A stretch of 64,000 bases of DNA from Apodemus sylvaticus (Eukaryota > Chordata > Mammalia > Rodentia > Muridae). The stretch lies in NCBI RefSeq assembly GCF_947179515.1, contig NC_067481.1:47504400-47568399 (forward strand), written 5' to 3'. Below the pieces are notes generated by a model. That model did not search any database and was not told the DNA's origin. It saw only the letters and a program-made list of their open reading frames with translations. Position 1 is the first letter of the stretch. Every line of letters starts with the position of its first letter. A program made the translations under genes and the position numbers. Positions 32,701 through 44,772 of the stretch are shown here, in pieces.

Positions 32701-35700
32701 TCACCTGTAACTCCAGCTCCAGAGGATCCAGCATCCTCTTCTGGCCTCTGTTGACACTGCATTCATATGCACAACCCCTACAAAAACATACACATAATTA
32801 AAATATTTTTTAAAAACTTGAGCCAGGATGTGGTGGTGCACGCCTTTAATCCCAGCACTTGGGAGGCAGAGGCAAGCGGATTTCGGATTTCTGAGTTCGA
32901 GGCCAGCCTGGTCTACAGAGTGAGTTCCAGGACAGCCAGGGCTACACAGAGAAACCCTGTCTCGAAAAAAACCCCCAAAAAACAAAAAACTTGAAAGGAT
33001 GTTCTGAATCCCTCTTTGCCTCCTATTTCCAGAGGTATTACCATTGTCCATTGTCCTGATAACCTGGCCAGTGGTTTTGGAAACCGGTTTTTGTTCCTCA
33101 GCCAAGACCTTGTGACCTTTGTGAGCTCTTACTAATCATACCTTCCTTTCCCATTAATGCCAAGGTCATCTTGATAATGATAGCCATCCGATGGCTGTTT
33201 CCTTCTCCTAGCTTCTGCTTGCTATTCTGAAAACTTCATTAACTCTTGGCTTCTCTGTGTAGGACCCTTGAATATCTGTGAGGAAATGACTATTCTTCAT
33301 GGGGGCTTCTTGATGGCTGAGCAGCTGTTCCACCCCAAAGCCCTGGTACAATTGACCAAGTCTGATTGGGAACACGTGGGACAGCCCATTGTGGAGGCCT
33401 TGAAGGAGATCTCCTCAGCCACAGCGCATTCCCAGCCATTTGCCTGGAAGAAGAAAGCACTCATCATCATCTGGGCCAAGGTTCTTCAGCCCTGCCCTGT
33501 CAGCCCTTCTGACACTGATACCCGGTGGCAGGAAGATGTATTCTTCTCCGTGGGCAACATGATCCCTACCATCAACCACACAGTCCTCTTTGAGCTGCTC
33601 AAGTCTCTGGAAGCTTCTGGACTCTTTATTCAGCTCCTGATGGCCTTGCCTACCACCATTGGCCGCTCAGAACTACAGAGCTTTCTGGAGCACATGACTG
33701 TTGATACTTCTTCCAAGGATGTGGCCTTCTTCCTAGATGTCTGGTGGGAAATGATGAAGCACAAGGGCGACCAGCAGGACCCCTTGCTTTCCCAGTTCAG
33801 GATGATGGCCCATAAATACTTGCCATCCTCAGATGAGTTTTCCCATCCTCCAAAGAGGTTTAAGTCAGACCCAGATGTAGGGCCCACCATGCCGCTTCTG
33901 GCCATGCTGCTTAACGGGCTGAAGCAGATCCAGAAGAGAATCCTGTCCCTTGGAATGAAGTGCTGTGCACTAGCTAACTTGGCTGACATGCTGAGTGTGT
34001 TTGCACTGATGGAGGATGACACCCAGGAGGTGTCTGCCACTGTGTACCTAGACAAACTAGCTACAGTGATCTCTGTGTGGAATTCGGACACCCAGAACCC
34101 ATACCATCAACAGGCCCTGGCAGACAAGGTAAAGGAGGCAGAGCGAGATGTGAGTCTTACCTCACTGGCCAAACTCCCCAGCGAGACTGTTTTCATGGGG
34201 TTTGAGCTTATGTACAACTTGCTGCAGGAGTGGGGTGCAGAACTGCAGGGCATGCTCAACAGCAGTCAGGGCACAAATTATGACACCTACCGGCTGTGTG
34301 ACAGTCTGACTTCCTTCAGCCAGAACTTGGAGCTCTACCTGGATACCACCAACATGCCCAAGGAGGAGAGGGAGGTGGTCCTGGAACTGGCTGAGTGTGT
34401 CAGGGACTTCCTGAGGAAAACCAGCAGAATGCTGAATGACAAGGGCCCTGAGGACATCACTGCCTCCATTGCCATGGCCATCATTGAGCAGAAGATGGAC
34501 CGCCACATGGAAATGTGCTACATCTTTGCTTCTGAGAAGAAGTGGGCCTTTTCAGATGAGTGGGTTGCCTGCCTGGTTAACAACAGGTCTCTCTTCAGAG
34601 AGCCAGACTTGGTCTTGAGTCTGCTGGAAACAGTGATGGAAGTCATCAACTCTGATCGGGTTATCCCCCAGACTCAGATCAAGCAGGTAATCTGCTTGAC
34701 CCTGGAATGCTATGAAGACCTCTCTCTTCCAGACAAAAATAAAGTTCTTTCTGGTGTCCTGCATTATTTGGGGCCAAAAGGCCTCTCAGACAGGTTGTCT
34801 GATTACTTGGAGGGTTTTCAGGAAGACCTCAACACAACGTTTAACCAGCTCGCACAGAGTACCTCTGAACAGGGCCTGGCTAAAGCTGTGGCCTCCGTGG
34901 CCCACCTAGTGATCCTGAACCCAGAAGTTGTGGTGAAAAAGATGTGTAGCCTAGCTGTGACCAATCTTGGCACACATAGGTTCTTGGCTCAGATTCTCAC
35001 TGCCTTCCCTGCCCTGAAGTTCACAGAAGAACAAGGGCCGAGTCCATATACCAGTTTCATGGTGTCCTGCCTCAAAGAAACTGTCTGGACCAAGTTCTCT
35101 ACACCCAAAGAAGAGAAGCAGTTTCTGGAGCTGGTTAGCTGCCTGATGAATCCTGTGAAACCACAGGGGATTCCAATTGCTGCTCTTCTGGAGCCAGATG
35201 AGGTGCTGAAGGAGTTTGTCCTGCCTTTCTTGATGTTGGATATGGAAGAGGTAGGCCTGAGTCTGAAGCTCTTCATCCAGACCCTTGAAGCCAATGCAGG
35301 CTTGGAGGAGTATTGGCTGCAGACCTGCTCACCATTCCCACTGCTCTTCAGCTTGTGCCAGCTCCTGGACAGCTTTAGCAAGTTCTGGCAGCTCCCCCGG
35401 GAGAAGCGCTACCTCACTCTGGACAGCAAGGATCTTGTGAGCCACATTCTGGAGCTCCTCTGTGAGATCGTGCTAGCCAACACAGAAACCTTCTCCCCCG
35501 ATACCTGGGCCAAGTCCCTGTCCTGGCTCCACCGCAGACTAGACCAGCTAGATTGGACTGTGGGCCTGAGACTGAAGAACTTCTTTGAAGGCCACTTCAA
35601 GTGTGAGGTGCCAGCTACCCTTTTTGAGATCTGTAAGCTCTCTGAGGCCCAGTGGACCTCACAGGCCCACGAAGGGTATGGGCCTGGCACGGGGCTTCTC

Positions 35701-36429
35701 GCCTGGATGGAGTGCTGTTCACTCAACAGCAATATCTCTGAACAGATGTTTTCCCTCCTGGTGGTGGATGTGGGCAATCCTGAGGAGGTCAGATTGTTTA
35801 GCAAGGGCTTTCTGGTGGCCCTGGTACAAGTCATGCCTTGGTGTAGCCCTCAGGAATGGCAATACCTTCAGCAGCTGACCAGGAAGCTACTGGAGAAACA
35901 GCTTCTTCATGTCCCTTACAGTCTAGAGTATATTCAGTTTGTTCCCCTGCTCAACCTGAGGCCTTTTGCGCAGGAACTTCAGCTCTCCGTTCTTTCTTTG
36001 AGAGCTTTCCAGTTTCTCTGCAGCCAAAGCTGTTGTAACTGGCTTCCTTTGGACGGTTGGAGCCATGTGGTCAAACTCCTCTGTAGCAGTCTGACCAGTG
36101 TCCTGGATGCAGTCAGGTTGATACAGTCGGTGGGTCCCTGGGCCCAGGGACAAGAAGGGGATCTTACTCAGGAAACCTTGTTTGTCTATACCCAGATGTT
36201 CTGTCATGTTCTGCATATTATGGCCATGCTTCCTCAGGAGGTCTGTGAACCCCTGTACGTGCTGGCCTTGGAAATCCTTACCTGCTACGAGACCCTAAGC
36301 AAAACCAACCCTTCTGTCAGCTCCTTGCTCCAGAAGGTAGATGAGCAGCGCTTCTTAAAGTCTATTGCCAAGAACATTAGCCCTGAGGAGCGGCGCCAAA
36401 CCCTGCTACAAAAGATCAACAACTTCTGA
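29573..36429 (+). CDS. Gemin4: Gem-associated protein 4 (SMN complex subunit), 2 coding exons
   Basis: Coding exon 1 is only 10 nt (29573-29582: ATG GAC CTA G) in an ideal context (gccgccATGG). After a GT-AG intron of about 3.7 kb, exon 2 (33263-36429) carries everything else, giving 1058 residues as in human. The reading frame enters exon 2 through a split Gly codon, followed by Pro-Leu-Asn-Ile-Cys. Gemin4 binds the helicase Gemin3 (DDX20) within the SMN complex, which loads Sm cores on snRNAs in the cytoplasm and gathers in nuclear gems. It has no enzymatic motif; the sequence looks all-helical and Leu-rich. A basic PPKRFKSD stretch at about residues 198-205 fits a nuclear-localisation signal. 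The open frames on the opposite strand and in other frames of this exon are shadows. Confidence 0.98.
30505..30645 (+). repeat. B1-like SINE, diverged
   Basis: aaagctgggtgtggtggcttgtgtctaactagcactcatgaggcaggagg is an old B1, ending in an A-rich tail. It lies in the Gemin4 intron. A reverse B1-like remnant lies at about 31080-31200. Confidence 0.65.
31995..32195 (-). repeat. B2/B3-type SINE, minus strand, diverged
   Basis: The stretch around cagtcagaagacagcttgtagaggttacc and cgaggtatcaaactcaggtcaacaagcttgg, ending ctcagccatg, has the order of an old B3 element. It lies in the Gemin4 intron. Confidence 0.6.
32222..32398 (-). repeat. B2 SINE, minus strand
   Basis: A clear reverse-complement B2 runs from ttttaattattttaatgtatgtgag through gtagctgtcttcagacacaccagaagaggg to gctgagccatctcccagcccc. 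It lies in the Gemin4 intron. Confidence 0.9.
32606..32815 (+). repeat. B2-type SINE, diverged
   Basis: ggggctaagagagatgactctgtggttaagagcacatatg starts the element and ataattaaaatattttttaaa ends it. It abuts a B1 on its right side. Confidence 0.8.
32818..32990 (+). repeat. B1 SINE
   Basis: A full B1 runs from gagccaggatgtggtggtgcacgcctttaatcccagc to ccctgtctcg with an A-rich tail. A short internal duplication (gcggatttcggatttctgag) distinguishes it from the consensus. It lies about 270 bp upstream of Gemin4 exon 2. Confidence 0.9.
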
Positions 36430-36587
36430 CCTGTGGAGGGCAGAACAAAGCTGTGCCTCCAACCTGGTGTTTCTGCAGGGCCCAGAGCTAAGAACAAACC
36501 TTACAGTTATGAGAATGTACACAGTGAAAGGAATACAAGAGCAGTGTAAAGAAATAGTTTTCTTAGGTATTTGTCACATACTACTTC

Positions 36588-36593
36588 AATAAA
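36588..36593 (+). terminator. Gemin4: Poly(A) signal of Gemin4 (AATAAA)
   Basis: A canonical AATAAA lies 159 bp after the stop codon and is followed by a T-rich stretch (ttcttttgggttt) typical of the downstream element. The 3' UTR would be about 180 nt. Confidence 0.85.
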
Positions 36594-36609
36594 ATTCTTT
36601 TGGGTTTAA

Positions 36610-37710
36610 TCTTGTCTTGAGCCTTTCTCAGAAATTTGGGCTTAAATATGGTCCAAAGGTAGATTTAGGTTGTCTTTAGGATCAAGTCAAGCCAGTAGGA
36701 CAAGTGTGGGAGTGCACACCTGTAGCATCAGCCTTCAGGAGGCTCAGGCAGAGGGTGGCAACCTGGATTACACAGGAATATCCAAAAGTTAAAAAACCCA
36801 GCTGGGGAGGAACATGTTTATAACTGAAATTCTCCACCTAGATTTGGCAGTAAGCCCAAAGGTGGAGCTACCTAGAAGGGGAAAGAAAAAAATAGGTTAT
36901 GTTTTTAGTGAGGCCCTCATGGAGCCTTTCAACTAGGTGTGGTAGTAGTACAGCCTTAAAATCCCAGCATTTGGGTAGCTGAGGTAGAAGGCTCAGTTCA
37001 AGGCCAGCCTGGCCTGCTAGCAAGCATTTTCGTATTTCATCTTTTTTCCAAGATCATTTCAAAAAGGGCAGGTGTGGAAAGGGGCTCATTCAGCACTTTT
37101 TCAGAGGACTGAGCCAAGAAACGCTGTTTGGGGGTAGCAAGCATCCACTCAGCACGTCCCAGGGAGGTGCTGAGCCAGGGCAGGTGAATAGCTGGTACCC
37201 TTTAGGGTGGTTTAATTACCTTCTTCCTGGGGTGAGATAGTTTGGTTTTGATGGATGAGTGGCATAGGCAACAATGTTCAGAAGCATAAAAATGAAAGCA
37301 TGAGGTTCCTAGGGTAATATTACACAACTCCTAGAACTGGTTAGGGAGGTATCATTTAGGGAGGCGAGAGAAAAGGTCCCATCACTGCTTACCCACACCC
37401 TCCTCTAAAATGGTTTTCTCCTCTGGTCCTCTTCTCCCACCTAATGTAAACTGTTCTGTGGTCAACAGGCAGGCTTCCACACTCCCAACTCCTAATTGGG
37501 ATCCACCAGAAGAAGAAAAAGCTGAAGTTAGACGTGAACTCTGGGCACCTTCCTTCCGTGGATCCTTTGGTTCCTTGAACCAACTTGTTGGACTGAGGTA
37601 TGAGTAAGACCTGCCCGGAGGCCCTTTACCTTCCGACCAGACTAGGAATTAAGGAACACAGCAGTCAAGCTAGGGCTCGGATGTTTGGGGAAGTCAGCGC
37701 CAGTGCACGG
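36610..37710. other. Intergenic gap between the convergent 3' ends of Gemin4 and Tlcd3a
   Basis: The stretch holds degraded B1-like sequence on the plus strand (about 36692-36790 and 36930-37015) and otherwise no recognised exon or repeat. The two flanking genes converge here. Confidence 0.55.
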
Positions 37711-37733
37711 AACCAATAGAGAATTTAGTGCAA

Positions 37734-37739
37734 TTTAAT
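37734..37739 (-). terminator. Tlcd3a: Possible distal poly(A) signal of Tlcd3a (ATTAAA)
   Basis: The plus strand reads tttaat (ATTAAA on the gene strand) about 1.24 kb beyond the stop codon. The 1.2 kb upstream of it on the gene strand is nearly free of SINEs, which fits a long 3' UTR. An alternative nearer site cannot be excluded. Confidence 0.3.
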
Positions 37740-38978
37740 TACTATGTGGATGACTCATGGATACAGTAAACAAAAAACACAAAACAACATTTTTTTATGT
37801 TTTTTAAATGGCACCTATTAAAGACTGAAACTCAAAAATTGAGATACAGCCATCCAGTCCTTTAGAAGTCCACGGACAGTGAATTTATAAGGCACTGTAG
37901 TGTTTTTGCTGCCACCTGAAGTGGTAGCAGCAGGTCCTCTCAGACCCAGCCTGTGGTGAGGGATCAGTGCTACCCCCACACCCTACTGTACACAGCTAAC
38001 AGCATTGGTCCACAGGACGTGCTTTCGCCTGTCTGGCTTCTCCCGTTTTCTAGCTTCTGTGTCTCAATGGCTGCACATTGAACACAGAAACGGGTCTATC
38101 TTAGCAGGAAGCACTAGAAGCACTGGCCTCTATGACAACCCAGAAGCTGGAGAGCAGACATCCGTATCCGTTTTGTATGAAAGGGCAGTGTCAGTGTGGG
38201 ATTACCCAGTAAGCTACTATAGAAGCCATCACTTCACCTTGTCCCTGGAGTTTCAGGCTACCTTTTGGTGTGTATAGATACAGAGAAAACTCGTCTTGAG
38301 AGGCCATGCTTAAAAAGGAAATAGTGTAGGTAACTGCTTGCAACAAGCTCACAAGTTTGATACTGGTCTTTATACAAAGTCAGCCTGCAAAGATGCAGGC
38401 CTCTGCTGGCCTCCTGACCTACTCAAGTGCTTCAGGTTCTCAGCCCTGCCTCCTGCCCATTGTCAGTGAGCCCTTCTGACTAGAAGTCAGCAGGCATGAG
38501 AATTCATTGTTGATGTACGGATGAGGACGAGGGCTGTCTAGTAAACAATAAAAGGCACACACCCACAGTGGCTTTCCTAGTATTGGAAAATGACAGTATT
38601 TCAAAGACCAAGTTGTCACTTGCTTCTGACCCAGTATGGGTGTCGCCCTGAGTGGGTGGAAAGGGGAGAGCAGTGCTTCACCTCCCAGAAGGCTTGTTAC
38701 AGGCCCAAGGAAGGCTCCTGAGGCTCTCATTAAACTGCCGCAGTGGGGGTTTGACAGGATCCAAGTTATCACCAGAAAACAAAACCAAAAAAAAAAAAAA
38801 AAAAAGTGCTTTTGCGAAAGGCTGGTTAGAAGGGGGAGGTAATGGGGATTTTAAAAAAGAACACCACAAATCCAGAGGCTTATCAACATCCAGAGGCAGA
38901 GACTACCTCAGGCAGGATTTGGTCCTTGGAATACTGAGCAGACAAGGCAGCTAGTGCAAGTGCCTGACCTGAGAGTAA

Positions 38979-39691
38979 TTAACCTTCCTTTTTGACTTTG
39001 GCAGTGTCAAAGAGCCGGGCTGCCTTCTTGCACAGCAGTGAGAACCAGTAGAGCTGGGGAGAGATGAGGATGGCATTGGACACGTTGCAGTGTAAAGGGA
39101 TATTAAAGGGCACTTGGAGCAGGCTTAGTCCTTTTTGTTGGCCATAAGACCAGTACATGAACGGGAAAAGAAGGATCCGGCAGAACAGAAAGGTGGTCAC
39201 CGTGAGGATTCCATTGACCTTGTAAAGAAGCGTATGCTGCTGCTTTAGCTGTAAGAGAAAGGGAGGCACAGGCAGGGTCACCAAGAGGATGGGTAGGGCG
39301 TAGAGGCCAGCCTCACGATGGTAAGCAAGTTCTTGTACAAGTCAAGGCCTACAGTGCTAAACTGCCTGGCACCTGGACACACACACAACACACAAGCATG
39401 TTCATGTGTGTGCTTGTGGAGGCCAGAAGACATTAGGTTGCCTTCATCGCACTCTCTTAAGACAGGGTCTCACTGAGCCCAGAGCTCACCCTTTTGCTCG
39501 GTTGCACCCAGCCACGCCTAGCTGGTACTTGCTTGTGGCTCAGTATTATGGCTCTTGCCGTGAGTAGATACTTGTGCAGCAAGCTGTCTTGCCCACTGAA
39601 CTATCTCCTCAGTCATGATATATAACCTCATAATTTTACCAAAAGTGACCTGCCACCACCACCACCCCCATAGATGGTTAAGATATGCAAC

Positions 39692-39731
<40 letters not shown>

Positions 39732-42700
39732 TTGGGTCAGATCAAGTCTTATGGTTTGGATGATATCAAAGGGTCTCCTTACTCAGCACTATGATTTCTC
39801 CAGATCCCATTCTATTTCTTCCTTCATTACCTCTGCTGTTTCACACATACACACCTGGATCAGAACTCTGCCTAGTGACACAAACGGAGTACTCAGTTCT
39901 GCTGTGAAGATGCATCCAACAAAGAAGTCTCCAAGTTCTCCTCGGAGCTTCTGCAGAGAGAAGAAAAAGAAACGAAGATGTGGAGGGTAAAGAAGCCACT
40001 GGAAGGAAAAATCTAGGGTTATAGGGAAAAGATAACCACGAATAAACATAACCTCCTGAAGGAGAAAAATGTTAACAGGCAAGTGGCCATCCAGTTATAT
40101 CCTGTCGCTTCCCTGGCAATCACTTCTTGGAGGATCCAAAGGCAAATGCAGATAGGCTACAGCAGGCTTCCTCTGGTTTTAGAGACAATGGGGAGGAGCT
40201 CTGTAGCCTGCTTATGTGTGTCAAAGACACCAGGCCTGTTCAACTTAAAGTACGTGCTAAAGGCACAGTCCTTACCAAGTGACTCGTGTTCTTCTTTCTA
40301 AAACAACAGGCTAGCTAGCTGCTGGGACACCTGCTCAATAACAGGGATAAGAGAACTTGGGGCCTAAGAGATGACTAGCCATAAAGGCGATGACAGCCTA
40401 TAAACCTGATGACCTAAGTTTGACCCATCTATAAGACCAGTGAGATGGAAGGAAAGAACTGACTCTTGCAAGTTGTCCCTTGACCTCCACACTTGTCCCC
40501 ATACACATACATACAAAGTAAATTAAGAAAATAATAGAGTGCTGGAGTACATGCTTTAATCTCAACACCCAGAGACAGGAAGATTGCTATAAAGCTGAGA
40601 ATAGACAGGGTCTATATGGTTGAGACCCTGTCTTAGAAAATTAACAAATAGGGCTGCAGACATGGCTCAGTGGTTAGGAGCACTTGCTGTTCTTCCAGGG
40701 AACCAGAGTTTGATTCCCAGCACCTCTGTCAAACAGTTCAGAACTACCTGTAGCTCAAAGAGATCTGATGCTACTTCTGGCCTACATAAATAGATAATAT
40801 CTAAAATACTGTGGAGCCAGGCAATAGTGGTGTATACCTTTAATCCAAGCACTGAGGAAGCAGAAGCAGGCAGATATCTGAGTTTGAGGCTAGCCTGATC
40901 TGATCTATAGAGTGAGTTCCAGAACAGCCAAGGTACACAGAGAAACCATGTCTTCAAAACTAGAGGGGGAAAAAAAAGGCATAAGAATGCTGAGGCCTAT
41001 GGTGACGCCAGCCTGTGATTCCAGCTGCTTGGGAAGCTGAGGTTGCTGGATAATGTCAAGGCCGAGCAACTTAGACTATTCCAAAAGGGAGAGAGAGCTG
41101 GGAGACAGATGTGTGGGAGACTGCTTTCCTAGCTCTGGTGAGGTGCTAGCTTAATTCCTGATAGTGGAAAAAATAAAAAACAGGACTGGAACTATAGCTC
41201 AGCAGTCATGATCAATGCAACCCAGGTTTATTTCCCAGCACCCACATGGTGGCTCAAACCATCAGTAACTTCAGTTCCAGGGAATCCAACACTCTTGACC
41301 TCTGCAAAAGCCTCCAGGCAAGCAAGTAGTACACAGACATACATGCAGGCAAAAACATCCATACACATAAAACAAAAACAAATCTTTTAAAAAGAGTTGA
41401 CTAGAAGCCACAAACATTTCAGGCAGCGTGGTTTCCCCACTACTTGCATGGGAGACCAAGTCCAGTGAAGCAGTTAGCAGGAGGGTGCACATAGTACAAA
41501 AGGGAAGAAAGTGCTCAGCTCCCAACAGTCAAGGCATACAGCTCAGTGCAGAGTGGTTAAGGCTGTGCTCCTGTGAGACTATACCTGTGAAATAGGTACT
41601 AGGAAAAACAGAATGACCGCATGATGTGTGACCATAAGGCGGTTTTCAATCAGGAAGTTTCGGATAATGGTGGCGCGTCTGAGATTCTGGTCTTTGGTTC
41701 GGCACCATTCGCAGAGGTACATGGCATAGAAGTCATAGATCATATATGGAATCAAAAACCAGACATATTCTGTGGCAAGCCAGTGCCTAAAAGAAAGCAC
41801 AGAGACAGATTCTAAAATAACCATGGAAGTCAATGAAGCAAAAAGCCAGTCTCTTCACTGGTATCCTTCAGCTCTGTCTTCAGTCAGCCACTGTTACTCT
41901 GAATGCTTCAGAGTGAAGAGGGTGATGTTGCTAAGGAGGTTGTCTCTAAATTATAAAGCAAATTCATGAGGGCCAAGATTGAGAAGCAGGAATTCACTCT
42001 GCTTGTATATACAGGTAGTTTGCTGTAACTATTTGCTTGGTTCAACTACTTATCTACAGTAGATAGACTTCTAGCATTTTGATAGAAACTGCCTTTGATG
42101 GAGATAAATTTTCAAATGATTCAGCAGCTCCGCCAAGGAACTGGTTTGGAAGGTGTTCTAAATCACAAGTCCAACCTTTCCAGTTTAACTCCTCAGTTGC
42201 TCAACAGTTGGGAGTTTCTGAGACCTTCTGGATCTACACATTTTTTTCTTGCTTTTCCATGCTCCATTGTAGACAGTTTGTAGGAAGCAGTCCTGGCCGT
42301 GTTATTTTCAGATCTTTAGTTAATCCTGGGTTCCATTCATTCATAAAAATAGATGGTCCAGTGGGTTAAGATGCTTGCCACAAAGCCTGATGGCCCTCAG
42401 TTCAGTCCCCAGGACCCACATGGCAGAAGCAGAGAATCCGTTCTTGCTAGTTTTCTGTCTTCCACAAACACAGCATGGCATGCATGCAAACACATAATGA
42501 ATAAATTTAAAGTTTTTAAAAAGTATCTAGAAGTTCACCTGGACTTCAAGAACCACATCACAGCAACTACCAAGAGAAGGTAGGACAAAAGATGTCCATT
42601 TCCTGGCCTGATTTTGGGCACATTATCTGTTCCTATTAAGTTGCCCAGTAGAAGTGAAACATTTGCTGGACCAAAATGATGATTTGCATACACAAGAAAG

Positions 42701-44772
42701 TCTATCCGCCCTTACCAGTATCTCACAAAAATGTCATATAAAGAAACATTTAAATTGGAATGTGTCCTATGCTGGGAGGATTAGACTCACTTAGTAAATT
42801 TCTAAGCAACTGTGTTAGAAGAGGAAACTCATTGTATAATTCTCAAACTAAGCAGCAGAGTCCCCTGTAGGCTAGGGAAGCACTCTGCTCCCCAGAGACT
42901 GGCCGTGCCTAGGATCAACTCTGTACTTTTCACCTTGTCTCACGTGACTTCCCAAGGAGCCAGTCCACTGAACTGCAGCACCAGGACGCTAGAGAAGGTG
43001 CCATGTGAAACTCTGTTACTAATTCCCCATTTATCACAGCATGGCTCAATTTAAAAAGAACGCAATAGAGGCAAACAAATAACAATGGCACATTTAATAC
43101 ACGTGTAGGCAAATCAATTAGCTGGCTGTTTCTATCTGGGCCAAAAGATCCAAGACCTAATGCCCATCAATGGACTCAATACTTAGACCAATTTCAAGTA
43201 AAATAACTATCAAGAGCTGGCATGGCAGTGCACACTTTTAATCCCAGCACTGAGCATGTAGAGGCTGGTGGATCTCTGAGTTTACAGCCAGTCCAAACTA
43301 CCTAGTGAGACCCTGTCTCAAAAAGAAGAGACAAAAGAGCAAAAACATGAAATGGTGAGAATGTGATCACCACGTAAGATCCCAGGCCACTGGGAGAGTC
43401 TCATTCTCTCCTCTGCCTCCTCTTCCAGCAGGGGAAACAGGACGCGCAGGGTGGAAAAAATCAGGAGAGGCCAACAAACTTTCTCTGCGCTCCTGCCTGT
43501 CACCCTTTAGCTTCTCTGGAAGAAAAAGTGGTTCGAAGAGCCCGCGTGAGAAGATAAAAGCATCTCAGTGTGGCACATCTGCTTGTTATCCTGCCCCTGG
43601 GAGAGAGACAGATGGAGGAGGATTGTCACAAGTTCCGTGCCAGTCAGGTCTACAGATAAAAGCACCACCACCACCTATGTCTAAACAGGATAGCCCATCC
43701 TGGTCTTAATTTATGATTTGTCTCACTGAAGCGCTATAGATATCACTTTCTGGCCTGACTTTGAGCACAAACATTTCAGTTTCAAAGGCACCAGAGACCT
43801 CTTTATTATCTTGAGCAAAGGAGAAAACCAAGAGCAGCATCTGTGGGAAAGAGAGGGTGGACTTCGATGCCAGAGGTTGGTCACAGACAGTGCTACTATC
43901 TTAGCTAAAGGAGATTCCAGAGGGAGAACCCAGTGAGAACATTTAAAAGAACCAAAAGCCATACTCCCACTCATAAAGAGGGACTGTCCGACCACACTGT
44001 CCTTCAACGCATCACTTTAAGTCGGGCTCAGTTTCTTGCTCTATAGCATTTTCCCACTTTCCCCTCGGTTCTCCTAAGCTGGGTTGTTGGAAGCAGCAAA
44101 AGGAAAGCACTAATTAGGGTGCACTGGCTTTCCCACCAGGCAGTCACATCAGTCACATCATAGCATGACAAAGAATTAGTATCCATGAGCCTCTAAAATG
44201 TTAACATTTATGGGGGAGGAGAACCCCTCAGCCCGGGTATTTTTACTTCCCACCTGAGAAGGGATGTTACCTGTCTGAGACCACGTTGCTGCAGGAGGTG
44301 ATGACGGTGAGCCCCGCCCCGGTGGCCAGCACTGCCTGCACGGAGGACACTAGCCTGAGGTGGGGCAGAGAAGAGAAACCAAAGAAAGCGTTCTTACTCC
44401 AGGACTACGGACAGCACAAAGCACGACTCTCCAACCTGCCTTTCCCGGGCCGAGGCGCCCTCCAGGGCGGCCATGGCGCCGCGATGCCCAGAGGAAGGGC
44501 AGCAGGCGGGAGACACACACTCCCTGCCCTTCCCGCCCAGGCCCTCCGCGCATCAAGGGGCTCTTCCCGTTGCCCCTTTCCGCCCGCAGCCCGGCGCAGG
44601 TCCACAGCAGAGGGCAGCGCCCCGCCGGGGCAGGCGGTGGAGTGTGATACCTGGTGCCGACCGTCAAGCAGTCGTCTTCTGTCCATCCGGGCCGAGAGCG
44701 GCGCAGCGCCCAGATGCTGAGCGCGAAGAGCCCCGGGAAGAAGAGCGCGCCGCTGGCTAGGGTCAGCAGCAT
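38979..44772 (-). CDS. Tlcd3a: TLC-domain protein Tlcd3a (Fam57a), 5 coding exons
   Basis: Coding exons on the minus strand are 44772-44651, 44354-44271, 41786-41585, 39950-39855 and 39248-38979. All junctions are GT-AG, and the product is 257 residues, the same as human FAM57A. It is a multi-pass membrane protein with a TLC (TRAM/LAG1/CLN8) domain. Hydrophobic segments are at about residues 2-24, 43-62, 76-93, 123-134, 145-163, 179-204 and 221-241. The conserved HH pair is at 123-124 (THHAVILF), with the acidic-aromatic GDFFVGCIFTAELSTPF following at 143-159. TLC relatives include ceramide synthases, but an enzymatic role for Tlcd3a itself is not settled. The C-terminus is Lys-rich (KVKKEG), reminiscent of ER retrieval signals but not a standard KKXX. 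The start codon context is weak (T at -3, C at +4). Confidence 0.96.
39693..39728. repeat. (GT)n microsatellite in Tlcd3a intron 4
   Basis: About 18 GT units lie in the intron between coding exons 4 and 5, about 130 bp downstream of exon 4 on the gene strand. Confidence 0.95.
40650..40800 (+). repeat. B2-type SINE, diverged
   Basis: gggctgcagacatggctcagtggttaggagcacttgctg begins the element; gtttgattcccagcacc marks the body. It lies in Tlcd3a intron 3, antisense to the gene. Two further tRNA-SINE-like stretches lie nearby (about 40340-40540). Confidence 0.8.
40808..40975 (+). repeat. B1 SINE
   Basis: gagccaggcaatagtggtgtatacctttaatccaagc opens a complete but diverged B1 that ends ccatgtcttcaaaac. 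It lies in Tlcd3a intron 3. Confidence 0.85.
41180..41395 (+). repeat. B2-type SINE, diverged
   Basis: aggactggaactatagctcagcagtcatgatc is followed by tttcccagcacccacatggtggctc and a tail ending caaatcttttaaaaag. It ends about 190 bp from Tlcd3a exon 3. Confidence 0.8.
42345..42525 (+). repeat. tRNA-derived SINE (B4/B3-like)
   Basis: aaatagatggtccagtgggttaagatgcttgccacaaagcctgatggccctcagttcagtccccaggacccacatgg is a typical rodent tRNA-derived SINE head. The tail is aataaatttaaagtttttaaaaa. It lies in Tlcd3a intron 2. Confidence 0.75.
43213..43330 (+). repeat. B1-like SINE, diverged
   Basis: gagctggcatggcagtgcacacttttaatcccagcactgag through gagaccctgtctcaaaaagaag is an old B1, antisense in Tlcd3a intron 2. 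Confidence 0.75.

Noticed and set aside
33268..33270. TTG at the beginning of the long Gemin4 frame as an alternative start codon
   Set aside because: This codon is Leu6 of the spliced protein. Joining to the exon at 29573 gives the canonical MDLGPLN start and exactly 1058 residues.
33297..36497. Several open frames of 60-153 codons on the minus strand and in other plus frames across the large Gemin4 exon
   Set aside because: They mirror the codon structure of the real 1058-residue frame, have no recognisable motifs and lack their own signals. They are shadows.
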